In this document: piece after piece, positions 1-6,571 of the stretch
How the letters are laid out: each line of letters begins with the position of its first letter
Position numbering within the stretch: the first letter of the stretch is position 1
DNA from: JAXGPP01 sp964436865
Lineage (GTDB): Bacteria > Planctomycetota > Planctomycetia > Pirellulales > Thermoguttaceae
Reading direction: 5' to 3'
Assembly (NCBI GenBank): GCA_964436865.1
Contig: CAYTFK010000269.1
Span: 1-10,004 of the forward strand
Length of the DNA: 10,004 nt
Notes under the pieces: model-generated
Database searches by the model: none
Told to the model about the DNA's origin: nothing
The model's input: the letters and a program-made list of their open reading frames with translations, nothing else
Program-made: the position numbers and the translations under genes

Positions 1-338
1 CAGCAGCGGGGATCCCAGCGGTGCGTGGTCTGGTTGCCGTCGAGGTCGGCCGCCTCACCGTAGCGCATAGTCGGACCGATCCGGGTAACCACACCCGAGC
101 GGACGTAGGCATTAAGCAGGCAGTTGTGCGTGTCGTTCGGCGCGCAGAGAAAGGTGAAGGTGGAATCGTACTTCCAAAGATCGCGGTAGACGCGTTCCCA
201 GTCGCGATTGGGGTACGCGGCGAGCGGATTGGTGGGCGAGTCGATCCCCCAGGCCTTCATACCCGAGGCTACCAGCGCGCCGAAACCGGCGGCGCTGGCC
301 GCCTGGAGGAACTCGCGGCGTGAAAGCTTACTTCCCAT
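1..338 (-). CDS. NarG/NxrA-type molybdopterin oxidoreductase alpha subunit, Tat-exported (N-terminal 112 residues only)
   Basis: Start of a catalytic subunit of a type II DMSO-reductase-family enzyme (nitrate reductase or nitrite oxidoreductase type); the rest lies beyond the left edge. Residues 6-12 read SRREFLQ, followed by a hydrophobic stretch, a twin-arginine signal, so the enzyme is predicted to act outside the cytoplasmic membrane. Residues 65-73 read CAPNDTHNC and C112 follows in WDPRC. The spacing C65-x3-D69-x3-C73-x38-C112 matches the FS0 [4Fe-4S] site, where classical NarG has H-x3-C-x3-C. The Cys/Asp version resembles Nitrospira/anammox NXR and periplasmic NAR proteins as I recall them. 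The ATG at 338 lies inside the last codons of the upstream cytochrome gene (11-bp overlap) and has a strong GGAGGAG site 7 nt upstream. Substrate direction cannot be told from this fragment; selenate, chlorate or other type II substrates are also possible. Confidence 0.82.
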   Translation of the reverse strand, partial: MGSKLSRREFLQAASAAGFGALVASGMKAWGIDSPTNPLAAYPNRDWERVYRDLWKYDSTFTFLCAPNDTHNCLLNAYVRSGVVTRIGPTMRYGEAADLDGNQTTHRWDPRC

Positions 339-1995
339 GTTGTTGCTCCTCCCACGTTCGGATGAAGGCGACGATGGCGTTAATCTCGGCCGGCGAGAGG
401 GCAGGCCGGGTAGTTGATGCGGTGCGAAAACCGGGCATAAGCGTTCCGCCTCGGCCGCGGCCGATGGTTTCAGTCAGGTAGTCGTCGCTCGCCGCAGCGA
501 GCAAGACGGCATTGTTGAGCGCCGGGGCTTCCGTTCCCTCGCCGCTGGCGCCATGGCATCCGGCGCAATGGGCCGTGTATAGCTGCGTGCCGAGGGCAAC
601 ATCGCCTTCGACCGGTGGAGTTGGCTCGCGATCGGCCGCTGGCTCGGTGCCGCCCAATTCGCGCAAGTGAGCCAGTACCGCGTCGATCTCCGCGGGGCGC
701 AACCCGCCTTCCTTCTCACCCCAGGCGGGCATTCGCCGGCCCGGCCGGCCGCGCTGGATCGTCTCGCGGATGAACTCGTCGCTGGCCACGGCGTGGAAGT
801 CGGGATTGCCGACCGACGGGAAGTAAGGCTGACCCGGATAGCGGTTCCCCTGTCCCTTGTCGCCGTGGCAGCCGGAGCAGAATGTGGAGAAGATCGTCGC
901 GCCGTCGGTGGCGAACTCGCGCTCGGCCAGTTGCTCGGTGCGAACACGGTCCTGCGGCCAGTAAGCCCCGGGATAGTCGCCGCGGCGAAGCGAAAGAATG
1001 TACAGCGTGAGCGTGTCGATCTGGTCGTTGGTGAGGCCCATGTCGGGCATCAGCGAGCCGGGAACGACCTTCGCCGGTCGCCGCAGGTGCTCGGCGTGCC
1101 AGTTGGCCACCGTGTGCTTTCCATCGACGCCGCTGAATTTGAGTTGGGCGGGATCCTTGAGCCCAGCCAGAGTCAGGTCCGGGCCGTCGTCGCCGCCCAC
1201 GCCGCCGACCTTGTGGCAGCCGCGGCAGCCGAGCGAATGGAACAGGGATTTGGCCTCAACGAGTTGCGCGGCTCCAACGCGCGTGTTGAGAAACGCTTCC
1301 AGGCCCGACCGGTCGGCGTCGTCGATGCTGCCGAACGCCGTCTTCCACGCGCCCTCGGCGGCCCGGCCGTGCTCGTCGCTGTGCTTCTGGTACCACTCGG
1401 GGCTGTATCCAGTGAGTCCTATCGCCGAGAGATCCGGGCCCTCCATGCCGTCGGCGCCAGCGGTTCGCAGCGTGCCGCCGCGACCATCGATGCGGTGGCA
1501 GGCGAGGCAATCGTAGCGTTCCAGGATCGCCTGGCCGCGGTCGAGTTGCGATCGCTCGGGTATGCCGGCGTAGGTGTGGCAACTGCCGCACCCGGCCTGG
1601 GCGTATTCGATTGGAATCATCGGTTGCGGCCAGAAGTGCACATCGCCGTGAGCATCGGCTTTCTCGGTGGCCCGCCCCTGGCCGCCATGGCAAACCGTGC
1701 AGCCGAACTGCGCCGGATCGTGGCCCACGGGCTTGTGCGCGCCGAGCACGGCCTCGCCGGTGAGGGCCGGCTCACCCGGAGCCATGCCCACATGGCACGA
1801 GACGCAGCGGTCGGCGACCTGAAGCTTCGGCACCACAACCTGTCGGAGGCGCACCGGGAGCGTCCCGGTTTCGGTGCGGGCCGAGGCCTGGGTCTGGCGC
1901 CAGTCCTTGAGCAGGTTCTCCTGAACCGCTGCCGTGATGAGCAGGGCGAGCACCCCCAGGCTGGACCAGAGCAGCAGATGCTTGTTTCGGTTCAT
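328..1995 (-). CDS. Membrane-anchored heptahaem cytochrome c
   Basis: A 555-residue protein with one N-terminal hydrophobic segment (about residues 7-24) acting as uncleaved anchor or signal, then a periplasmic part with seven CXXCH haem motifs: C64, C99, C136, C163, C257, C373 and C477. The first three are closely spaced in a multihaem module. The last three sit in separate class I cytochrome c domains with plausible distal Met ligands at M316, M422 (RRMPAW) and M520 (TLMPGF). It probably carries electrons between the bc-type complex encoded just upstream and the molybdoenzyme encoded just downstream. The start was chosen at 1995 (MNRNKH) because it precedes the anchor and has GAGG 9 nt upstream. 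The reading frame is open much further upstream, but that part runs through the cytochrome b gene. It overlaps the alpha subunit gene by 11 bp. Confidence 0.9.
   Translation of the reverse strand: MNRNKHLLLWSSLGVLALLITAAVQENLLKDWRQTQASARTETGTLPVRLRQVVVPKLQVADRCVSCHVGMAPGEPALTGEAVLGAHKPVGHDPAQFGCTVCHGGQGRATEKADAHGDVHFWPQPMIPIEYAQAGCGSCHTYAGIPERSQLDRGQAILERYDCLACHRIDGRGGTLRTAGADGMEGPDLSAIGLTGYSPEWYQKHSDEHGRAAEGAWKTAFGSIDDADRSGLEAFLNTRVGAAQLVEAKSLFHSLGCRGCHKVGGVGGDDGPDLTLAGLKDPAQLKFSGVDGKHTVANWHAEHLRRPAKVVPGSLMPDMGLTNDQIDTLTLYILSLRRGDYPGAYWPQDRVRTEQLAEREFATDGATIFSTFCSGCHGDKGQGNRYPGQPYFPSVGNPDFHAVASDEFIRETIQRGRPGRRMPAWGEKEGGLRPAEIDAVLAHLRELGGTEPAADREPTPPVEGDVALGTQLYTAHCAGCHGASGEGTEAPALNNAVLLAAASDDYLTETIGRGRGGTLMPGFRTASTTRPALSPAEINAIVAFIRTWEEQQHGK
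346..352 (-). promoter_or_regulatory. Shine-Dalgarno GGAGGAG of the molybdoenzyme gene
   Basis: GGAGGAG on the minus strand lies 7 nt before the ATG at 338 and inside the 3' end of the cytochrome c coding sequence. It fixes the start of the alpha subunit and allows strong independent or coupled initiation. Confidence 0.7.
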
Positions 1996-2010
1996 CGTTT
2001 CGTGCCTCAG

Positions 2011-2068
2011 GTACGCATCACGCTCCGCATGATGAGCTGCGTCGTACTCGTCACGCTCCGCGTGACGA
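2011..2068. repeat. Two tandem 33-bp-period units, each forming a GGA-loop hairpin
   Basis: Two similar units start at 2011 and 2044 (consensus gtacNcRtcacgctccgcRtgaYg on the plus strand). The unit at 2048-2068 forms a perfect 9-bp stem with a 3-nt loop (tcc on plus, GGA on the transcript). The unit at 2016-2034 forms an 8-bp stem with one G-U pair on the transcript, and the same loop. The paired change of stem bases between copies (gtc/gac against atc/gat) keeps the structure. They fill the only sizeable gap between operon genes, the 104 nt between the cytochrome b stop and the cytochrome c start. A further copy of the arm, at 2074-2083, could pair with 2055-2063 as an alternative fold. Neither hairpin has a following U tract, so they do not look like simple terminators. 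Confidence 0.7.
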
Positions 2069-2099
2069 ATCACCTCACGCGGAGCGCGAGGACTTTTCC

Positions 2100-3671
2100 T
2101 CAGTGCGCCGGCCAATCGGCGGGCGACCAGTAAAATGCCCAGTTCGGCCCGCGAAAATGGGTGCCCACGATCGTCAAAACGAGAAATCCGCAGAGGAAGC
2201 AGGTGAACAACCCCAACGCGCCGGCGCGAGTCGAGTTGTAACGCTTCACCAGCCAGATCGAATACAGGGCGTAGATCGCGGCCAGGATCGTGCCGGGGTT
2301 GATCGCCGTGATGACCAACTGTGGGATGTCGGGGAACCACTCGCGCAGCCAACCGAACGAGATGGCAAACGCCTCGATTCCGATCACTGCCGCGAGGCCC
2401 ACGACAACCGCCTGGGCGACAACCACGCGTCCGCCCGGCCCGCCGAACCACAACCCAGTGCCGGATTCCTCGCGGTCGAGGAACGGAATCAACCCCAGCC
2501 CGACGAGCACAATGGTGGGGATGCCGATTCCGCCCATGAACGCCGAATAGGCCACGAGTTCCTGCAGACCGAGGAAGTACCACGGGGCCTTGGCCGGGTT
2601 CTCCGGCACGGCCGGATTGGCCAGTTCTTTAAGCGGCGCGTTGGCCACCAGCGCCAGCGCCAGGCAGATGAACACCGTCACCATGAGCACGCCCAGTTCG
2701 GCGTGCAAGAGATGCGGCATCGAGGGAACGGTGTTCTCCGGGCCGCGGCGGACCGCATCCGTCCGACCGCGTACAATCGCGGCGAGGTGATAGGTCTTCG
2801 CGGGCGCCTCGGTGAACACCGGGTAGACGTCGCGCGGCGGCGGGCCCAGGCGGCTGTCGGCGTCGGCCGGCCGCGTGAGGCCGCCGTCCTTGCGGATCCG
2901 CCAGAAATGCACCGCCAGCAGGGCCACCAGCGCCATGGGGAGGATCATGACGTGCATCAGATAGAATCGGATGAGCGCCTCTTCGCCCACCACGTCGGAG
3001 CCCAGGAGCAATTCGCGCTGCAGGCCGCCCGGATCGAAGGTTTCGGTCATGCCCACCGCGTCGGTGATCTCGCGCGGCGACTGGGCGATATTCGCGCCGA
3101 TGGTGATCGCCCAGTAGGCTAATTGATCCCAGGGGAGCAGGTAGCCGGTGAACGACAGGGCGAGGGTCACCACCAGCAGTCCCATGCCGATGAGCCAGTT
3201 GAACTCACGCGGGCGGCGGTAAGCGGCGGTGTAGAATGTGCGGGCCATATGCAGGATCACCGTCACCACCATCACGTTGGCCGCCCAGCGGTGGATATTG
3301 CGCATGAAGCGGCCGGTGGGAACGACAAAGTGGATGTCCTTGATCGAGTCATAGGCCGCCGTCGGATAGGGCTTGTAGTAAAACATCAACAGCACGCCCG
3401 TCGCCAGCGTGATCAGGAACGCCGCCAGCGCGGCGATCCCCAGGCCCATGGTGCTCGTCCACCGCAGGCTCCAGCGATGCGTCCGTACCGAGTGCAGGTG
3501 GAGAAACACGTTGCCGAAGACAAACGTCGATCGGCTGCGGTCGGTGTTCGGCGGTCCGCTGCGAAACGTCGCCTGGACGATCCGCCGCGGCGTCTGGCGC
3601 AGGTTCGTCGCGAACCGCCGCAGGGCAGACTCTTCTCGTTCAACAGGCTCGGGAGGATTGGCTCGGATCAT
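2100..3671 (-). CDS. Cytochrome b of a bc/b6f-type complex, b6 and subunit-IV parts fused
   Basis: A 523-residue quinol-oxidising membrane subunit. The b6-like part (about 70-260) has four membrane helices with haem ligands H127-x13-H141 and H240-x14-H255; the x14 spacing in the second pair is the b6f-type pattern. The second part (about 320-510) corresponds to subunit IV, with around five further hydrophobic segments rather than three. The Qo-site PEWY position reads APWYF (362-366) followed by LQE, so the usual glutamate is not in place. The N-terminal 70 residues are hydrophilic and basic, likely cytoplasmic. The start ATG at 3671 overlaps the Rieske stop by 4 bp (ATGA), so the two are probably coupled. 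With the Rieske protein and the heptahaem cytochrome it makes a complete alternative complex III-like set. No cytochrome f or standard c1 gene is seen. Confidence 0.93.
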   Translation of the reverse strand: MIRANPPEPVEREESALRRFATNLRQTPRRIVQATFRSGPPNTDRSRSTFVFGNVFLHLHSVRTHRWSLRWTSTMGLGIAALAAFLITLATGVLLMFYYKPYPTAAYDSIKDIHFVVPTGRFMRNIHRWAANVMVVTVILHMARTFYTAAYRRPREFNWLIGMGLLVVTLALSFTGYLLPWDQLAYWAITIGANIAQSPREITDAVGMTETFDPGGLQRELLLGSDVVGEEALIRFYLMHVMILPMALVALLAVHFWRIRKDGGLTRPADADSRLGPPPRDVYPVFTEAPAKTYHLAAIVRGRTDAVRRGPENTVPSMPHLLHAELGVLMVTVFICLALALVANAPLKELANPAVPENPAKAPWYFLGLQELVAYSAFMGGIGIPTIVLVGLGLIPFLDREESGTGLWFGGPGGRVVVAQAVVVGLAAVIGIEAFAISFGWLREWFPDIPQLVITAINPGTILAAIYALYSIWLVKRYNSTRAGALGLFTCFLCGFLVLTIVGTHFRGPNWAFYWSPADWPAH

Positions 3672-4153
3672 GCCTGCACCTTGGTTCCGACGGGTACGGT
3701 CGCATCTTCGTCGACGGTGTACGTGCCGCCGCTGCCGGTGACTTTCTTCCACGGCAGCGCCGCCGGGGCCGGTCCTTTGACGACGTCGCCGTCGTTGGTA
3801 AATCGGGAACCGTGACAGGGGCACTCGAAGCCGTCGGGCCGGTGGGCCACGATGCACCCGAGATGGGTGCAGATGAGCGACACCGCGTAGACGCCTTCCT
3901 CGTCGCGAAACAGCGCCACCGATCGGCCTGGCGGAACGTAGGCCTCGCCCGCAGCGAGCGCCGCCGGGAGCGTGACGCGGAACTTCTTCGAGGGAGACGA
4001 CAGCACAGCCGCCTTGGGCAGCCGGAGAATGCCGATCATCGCGAACAGAAACGCCCCGGCCGCCGCAAACAGCGAGCTGCGCCCGAGGAAATCGCGGCGC
4101 GGGACCGGATCGGGATCAAGACGCGAGGGGACCGGTGAGGGCGACTGGCTCAT
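3668..4153 (-). CDS. Rieske [2Fe-2S] iron-sulfur protein of the bc-type complex
   Basis: A 161-residue Rieske subunit that takes electrons from quinol at the Qo site of the cytochrome b encoded next and passes them to c-type haems. Residues 19-22 (RRDF) followed by a hydrophobic helix (about 27-46) form a Tat signal-anchor, usual for Rieske proteins inserted by the Tat system. Both cluster boxes are intact: C95-T-H97-L-G-C100 and C111-P-C113-H114-G-S116. The paired cysteines C100 and C113 can form the customary disulfide. The length is typical for bacterial bc/b6f Rieske proteins. The start at 4153 overlaps the stop of the flavoprotein gene by 4 bp (ATGA), and its own stop overlaps the cytochrome b start by 4 bp. 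Open frame further upstream runs through the flavoprotein gene and the N gap and is not part of it. Confidence 0.95.
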   Translation of the reverse strand: MSQSPSPVPSRLDPDPVPRRDFLGRSSLFAAAGAFLFAMIGILRLPKAAVLSSPSKKFRVTLPAALAAGEAYVPPGRSVALFRDEEGVYAVSLICTHLGCIVAHRPDGFECPCHGSRFTNDGDVVKGPAPAALPWKKVTGSGGTYTVDEDATVPVGTKVQA

Positions 4154-5858
4154 GACGACCTCCAACTCGTAGCGCAGGTGACGCGTTCCATGGTGATTGC
4201 GTCCGACGGGCAGCGCATCGCGCACAATGCGCAGCGGATGCAGCGGTCTTCGTCTTTCAAAATGGCCGAATGGGCATCGAGATCGTCGNNNNNNNNNNNN
4301 NNNNNNNNNNNNNNNNNNNNNNNNNNNNNNNNNNNNNNNNNNNNNNNNNNNNNNNNNNNNNNNNNNNNNNNNNNNNNNNNNNNNNNNNCGAGAGGGCGTC
4401 GATCTCGATCGTCCGGCCAGTGAGGTGCTGGTAGACAGATCGTGCCGCCCGCTTGCCCGAAGCCACTGCATCGATGAGCAGTCGCGTGCCGTGGGCCAGA
4501 TCTCCGGCCACGAACACGCCGGGTGCGGTGGTGGCGAGCGTTTGCGAATCGATCTTCGGCCAGCCGGGCCGGCCGTGTTCGACATCGGTGCCGCCTTCGG
4601 CGAGGAAGTCGAGATTTGTCGACTGCCCCACGGCCAACAGGACCGTGTCGCAGGGGACTGTCACGCGGTCGGCGTCGTCGTAGACTGGAGCGAAACGGCG
4701 GTTCTCGTCGTACACACGCAAGCAGCGGCGGAAGAGTACGCCGCGAACAATCCCCTGGGCGTCGCGTTCGATCTCGAGCGGGCCCCAGCCGTTCATCCGG
4801 CGGATGCCTTCTTCGTCTCCCTCGAGTATCTCCAGCGTGTCGGCGGGCATTTCTTCGAGCGTTTCGAGAGAAACCAGGCTCACGCGCCCCGTGCCGGGCA
4901 GACGGGCCGCCGTACGTGCCGTGTCGTAGGCGATCTGGCGGAGCACGGTCCGGGCGACGTCGTAGGCGACATTGCCGCCGCCGATCACCACAACCTCGCG
5001 GCCGATCTCAATCGGTTCGTCGAGCGCCACCGCCCGCAACAGGTCAACTCCGCCGAGTACGCCGGGGCCGCGTTCGCCCGGCAGTCCAAGACTTCGCGAA
5101 GCCTTCGCGCCGACGGCGATAATCACCGCCGCAAAATCGCGCCTCAGCTCGGCGAGCGATACATCGCGCCCGACCGTCATGCCGTAACGGATCTCGACCC
5201 CCAGGGCTTCGATCACGGCCACCTCGCGGCGGATCAGTTCGCGCGGCAATCGGTAGGCCGGCACGCCGACGGCAAGCATTCCGGCCGGCACCCGTTCCGT
5301 CTCGAAAATCACCGGCCGGAAGCCCAGCAGCGCCAGATCGTGACCGGCGGCCAGTCCGGCCGGCCCCGCGCCAATGATCGCCACCGGCTGACCGTCGGCC
5401 TGAGCGATCGTCCCCGCGGCTGTAGCGCGCAGCAGTGCGGCCAGTTCTTCGGCGTCGGCGGAAAGCGGCGGGACATAATCGCGAATCGATCGCAGCACCT
5501 CGTCCGTCGGCCTTGCTTCGGGACCTCTGCGGTCGCAGACGAAACGCTTGAGTGCGCGGATGGCAATCGGCCGGTCGTTAGCCACAAAACGGCCGTCGGA
5601 ATCGACTCGAGGCACTTTGCCCCGCCGGCAAGCGGCCTCGCAGGGCGCGCCGCAGATCCGCCCGCAGATCGAAGCCAACGGGTTCGGACCGCGGGCAATG
5701 AGGTATGCCTCGTCGTAGTCTCCGGCGGCGATCGCGCGAACGTATCCCCGGGCATCGGTGTGCACGGGGCATGCGACCTGGCAGGAGATGAGGCCGCGAT
5801 GGTAGCCGTCGCCAGGCACTTCAACGCGAAGCTGCGGTGCGAGTAGTTCGTGACTCAC
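4150..5858 (-). CDS. GltD-like FAD/NAD(P)H oxidoreductase with C-terminal ferredoxin domain (interrupted by assembly gap)
   Basis: A soluble flavoprotein related to glutamate synthase small subunit/DPYD-type proteins. The N-terminal Fe-S domain has C26-x3-C30 and C65-x3-C69-x3-C73-x3-C77. The FAD site GAGPAG is at 163-168, the NAD(P)H site GGGN at 293-296, and the second FAD motif GVFVAGD at 447-453. 490 codons are readable before the N run. After it, 45 codons end in a [4Fe-4S] ferredoxin motif, CIRCALCAMRCP, and a stop overlapping the Rieske ATG. The two parts are in different frames across exactly 100 Ns, as expected for a placeholder of arbitrary length, so I treat them as one gene. Start is GTG at 5858, supported by GAGGAG 8 nt upstream and a GTGA overlap with the preceding gene. 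It likely moves electrons between NAD(P)H or ferredoxin and the adjacent redox chain; no large GltB partner is seen. Confidence 0.85.
4289..4388. other. 100-N assembly gap
   Basis: Exactly 100 N, the conventional placeholder for a scaffold gap of unknown size. It falls inside the flavoprotein gene between the nucleotide-binding domains and the last ferredoxin motif, and breaks the reading frame. Confidence 0.97.
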
Positions 5859-6055
5859 CGGGAGCGCTCCTCATCGCTTGGCCGGGGTTCGGCGTCATCA
5901 TCGCGGCCAAAGCGATTCTCGAGTCGCTCGTCGACAGGTACCGCGAAGACTGAATTGGCCCGCAGCACGCATCCCGGTCGGCCCGGAACGCATGGCTGAC
6001 CTACCCGAAGGCACGCCTCTTCGACCATCTCGAAATGCGGGCAGGAGAAACTCAT
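5855..6055 (-). CDS. Small Cys-rich protein, unknown function
   Basis: A 66-residue protein with four cysteines at 5, 15, 22 and 29 (C-x9-C-x6-C-x6-C), beginning MSFSCPHF and containing CVPGRPGC. The C-terminal half is hydrophilic and acidic/basic with no cysteines. There is no signal peptide or membrane segment, so it is likely cytoplasmic. Four cysteines in the first 30 residues suggest a small zinc or Fe-S binding module; this is inference and I do not recognise a named family. It is held to be real because its ATG overlaps the mobB stop by 4 bp (ATGA), its TGA overlaps the GTG of the flavoprotein by 4 bp, and the same frame extended upstream gives only basic low-complexity sequence. It may be an accessory or electron-transfer partner of the flavoprotein. 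Confidence 0.7.
   Translation of the reverse strand: MSFSCPHFEMVEEACLRVGQPCVPGRPGCVLRANSVFAVPVDERLENRFGRDDDAEPRPSDEERSR
5867..5872 (-). promoter_or_regulatory. Shine-Dalgarno GAGGAG deciding the GTG start of the flavoprotein
   Basis: GAGGAG on the minus strand lies 8 nt before the GTG at 5858, inside the end of the small Cys-rich gene. It supports GTG over any later ATG as the start. It partly overlaps a perfect 10-bp palindrome (5861-5870). Confidence 0.6.
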
Positions 6056-6561
6056 GCCTGGGCCTCGCTCAGTGCCGGCGCGATGATGGCTTCTGCAAAT
6101 CGGACGAGCCGATCGAGCCGGCCGCGCGGTATGACCGGAACGCGAGCATCGACCGGATCGTCGGTGACTACCGCCGCGATGCCCGGCCGTTCGGCGGCCA
6201 GGCAAGACGTGCCGAGTTCGGCCCGCCAGACCTCGATCTTCGTCCCCGGCAGATCGATGTGCCCTTCGACAAGCACCAGATCGCAGTCGGCGTAGAGAGG
6301 CGCGAGGCGTGCATAGTCGTCGTCGCCGGGTTCGCGCGGCAGGAAGATTCCCACGAGATCGGTGGAGACGATCGCCGCCGGTGCGGCGCCCGCACGGCGG
6401 TGTCGGAAGGAGTCGGTTTGCGGCGTGTCGAGTTCGTGCCGGTGGCAGGAATGCTTGATGGTGCCGACGCGCCAGCCGCGGTGCGTCAACTCGCGGACCA
6501 GTTCGACCATCAGCGTCGTCTTGCCGTGATTCTTGCGGCCAACGATATGGAGGCGTTTCAT
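6052..6561 (-). CDS. mobB: MobB, GTP-binding molybdopterin-guanine dinucleotide biosynthesis protein
   Basis: A 169-residue P-loop protein that supports MobA in attaching GMP to molybdopterin, giving the bis-MGD cofactor used by DMSO-reductase-family enzymes such as the one at the end of this operon. The Walker A motif G8-RKNH-G13-K14-T15 is followed by the MobB signature TIKH (34-37), then an acidic/His-rich segment around 40-50 ending in DSFRHRRAGA (50-59). DLVLVEG at 94-100 matches the family's Walker B-like strand. The length is typical for MobB. The start at 6561 directly precedes the P-loop strand and has AAGG about 8 nt upstream; open frame before it lies in moeA. It begins 10 nt after the moeA stop and its stop overlaps the small Cys-rich gene by 4 bp. 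No mobA gene is seen in this window. Confidence 0.92.
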   Translation of the reverse strand: MKRLHIVGRKNHGKTTLMVELVRELTHRGWRVGTIKHSCHRHELDTPQTDSFRHRRAGAAPAAIVSTDLVGIFLPREPGDDDYARLAPLYADCDLVLVEGHIDLPGTKIEVWRAELGTSCLAAERPGIAAVVTDDPVDARVPVIPRGRLDRLVRFAEAIIAPALSEAQA

Positions 6562-6571
6562 CGCGCGGCCT

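Noticed and set aside
667..2133. 488-codon plus-strand frame opposite the heptahaem cytochrome
   Set aside because: A shadow of the seven CXXCH gene on the other strand; composition is not protein-like and it ends in the hairpin region.
1996..2583. Upstream extension of the cytochrome c frame, including an 11-residue repeat (HAERDEYDA and similar)
   Set aside because: The frame runs through the cytochrome b gene, and the repeat is simply the translation of the hairpin DNA units. The anchor helix and ribosome binding site support the start at 1995.
4197..5846. 549-codon open frame on the plus strand opposite the flavoprotein gene
   Set aside because: It is antisense to a protein with clear FAD, NAD(P)H and Fe-S motifs, reads through the N gap, and shows no domain sense; long antisense frames are expected in GC-rich coding DNA.
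4150..5858. Frameshift or pseudogene in the flavoprotein
   Set aside because: The frame change occurs only across a 100-N placeholder of arbitrary length, and both flanks are intact with conserved motifs.
6056..6205. Upstream extension of the small Cys-rich frame
   Set aside because: This part lies within mobB and reads as basic low-complexity sequence; the ATG at 6055 overlaps the mobB stop in the same way as other operon junctions.
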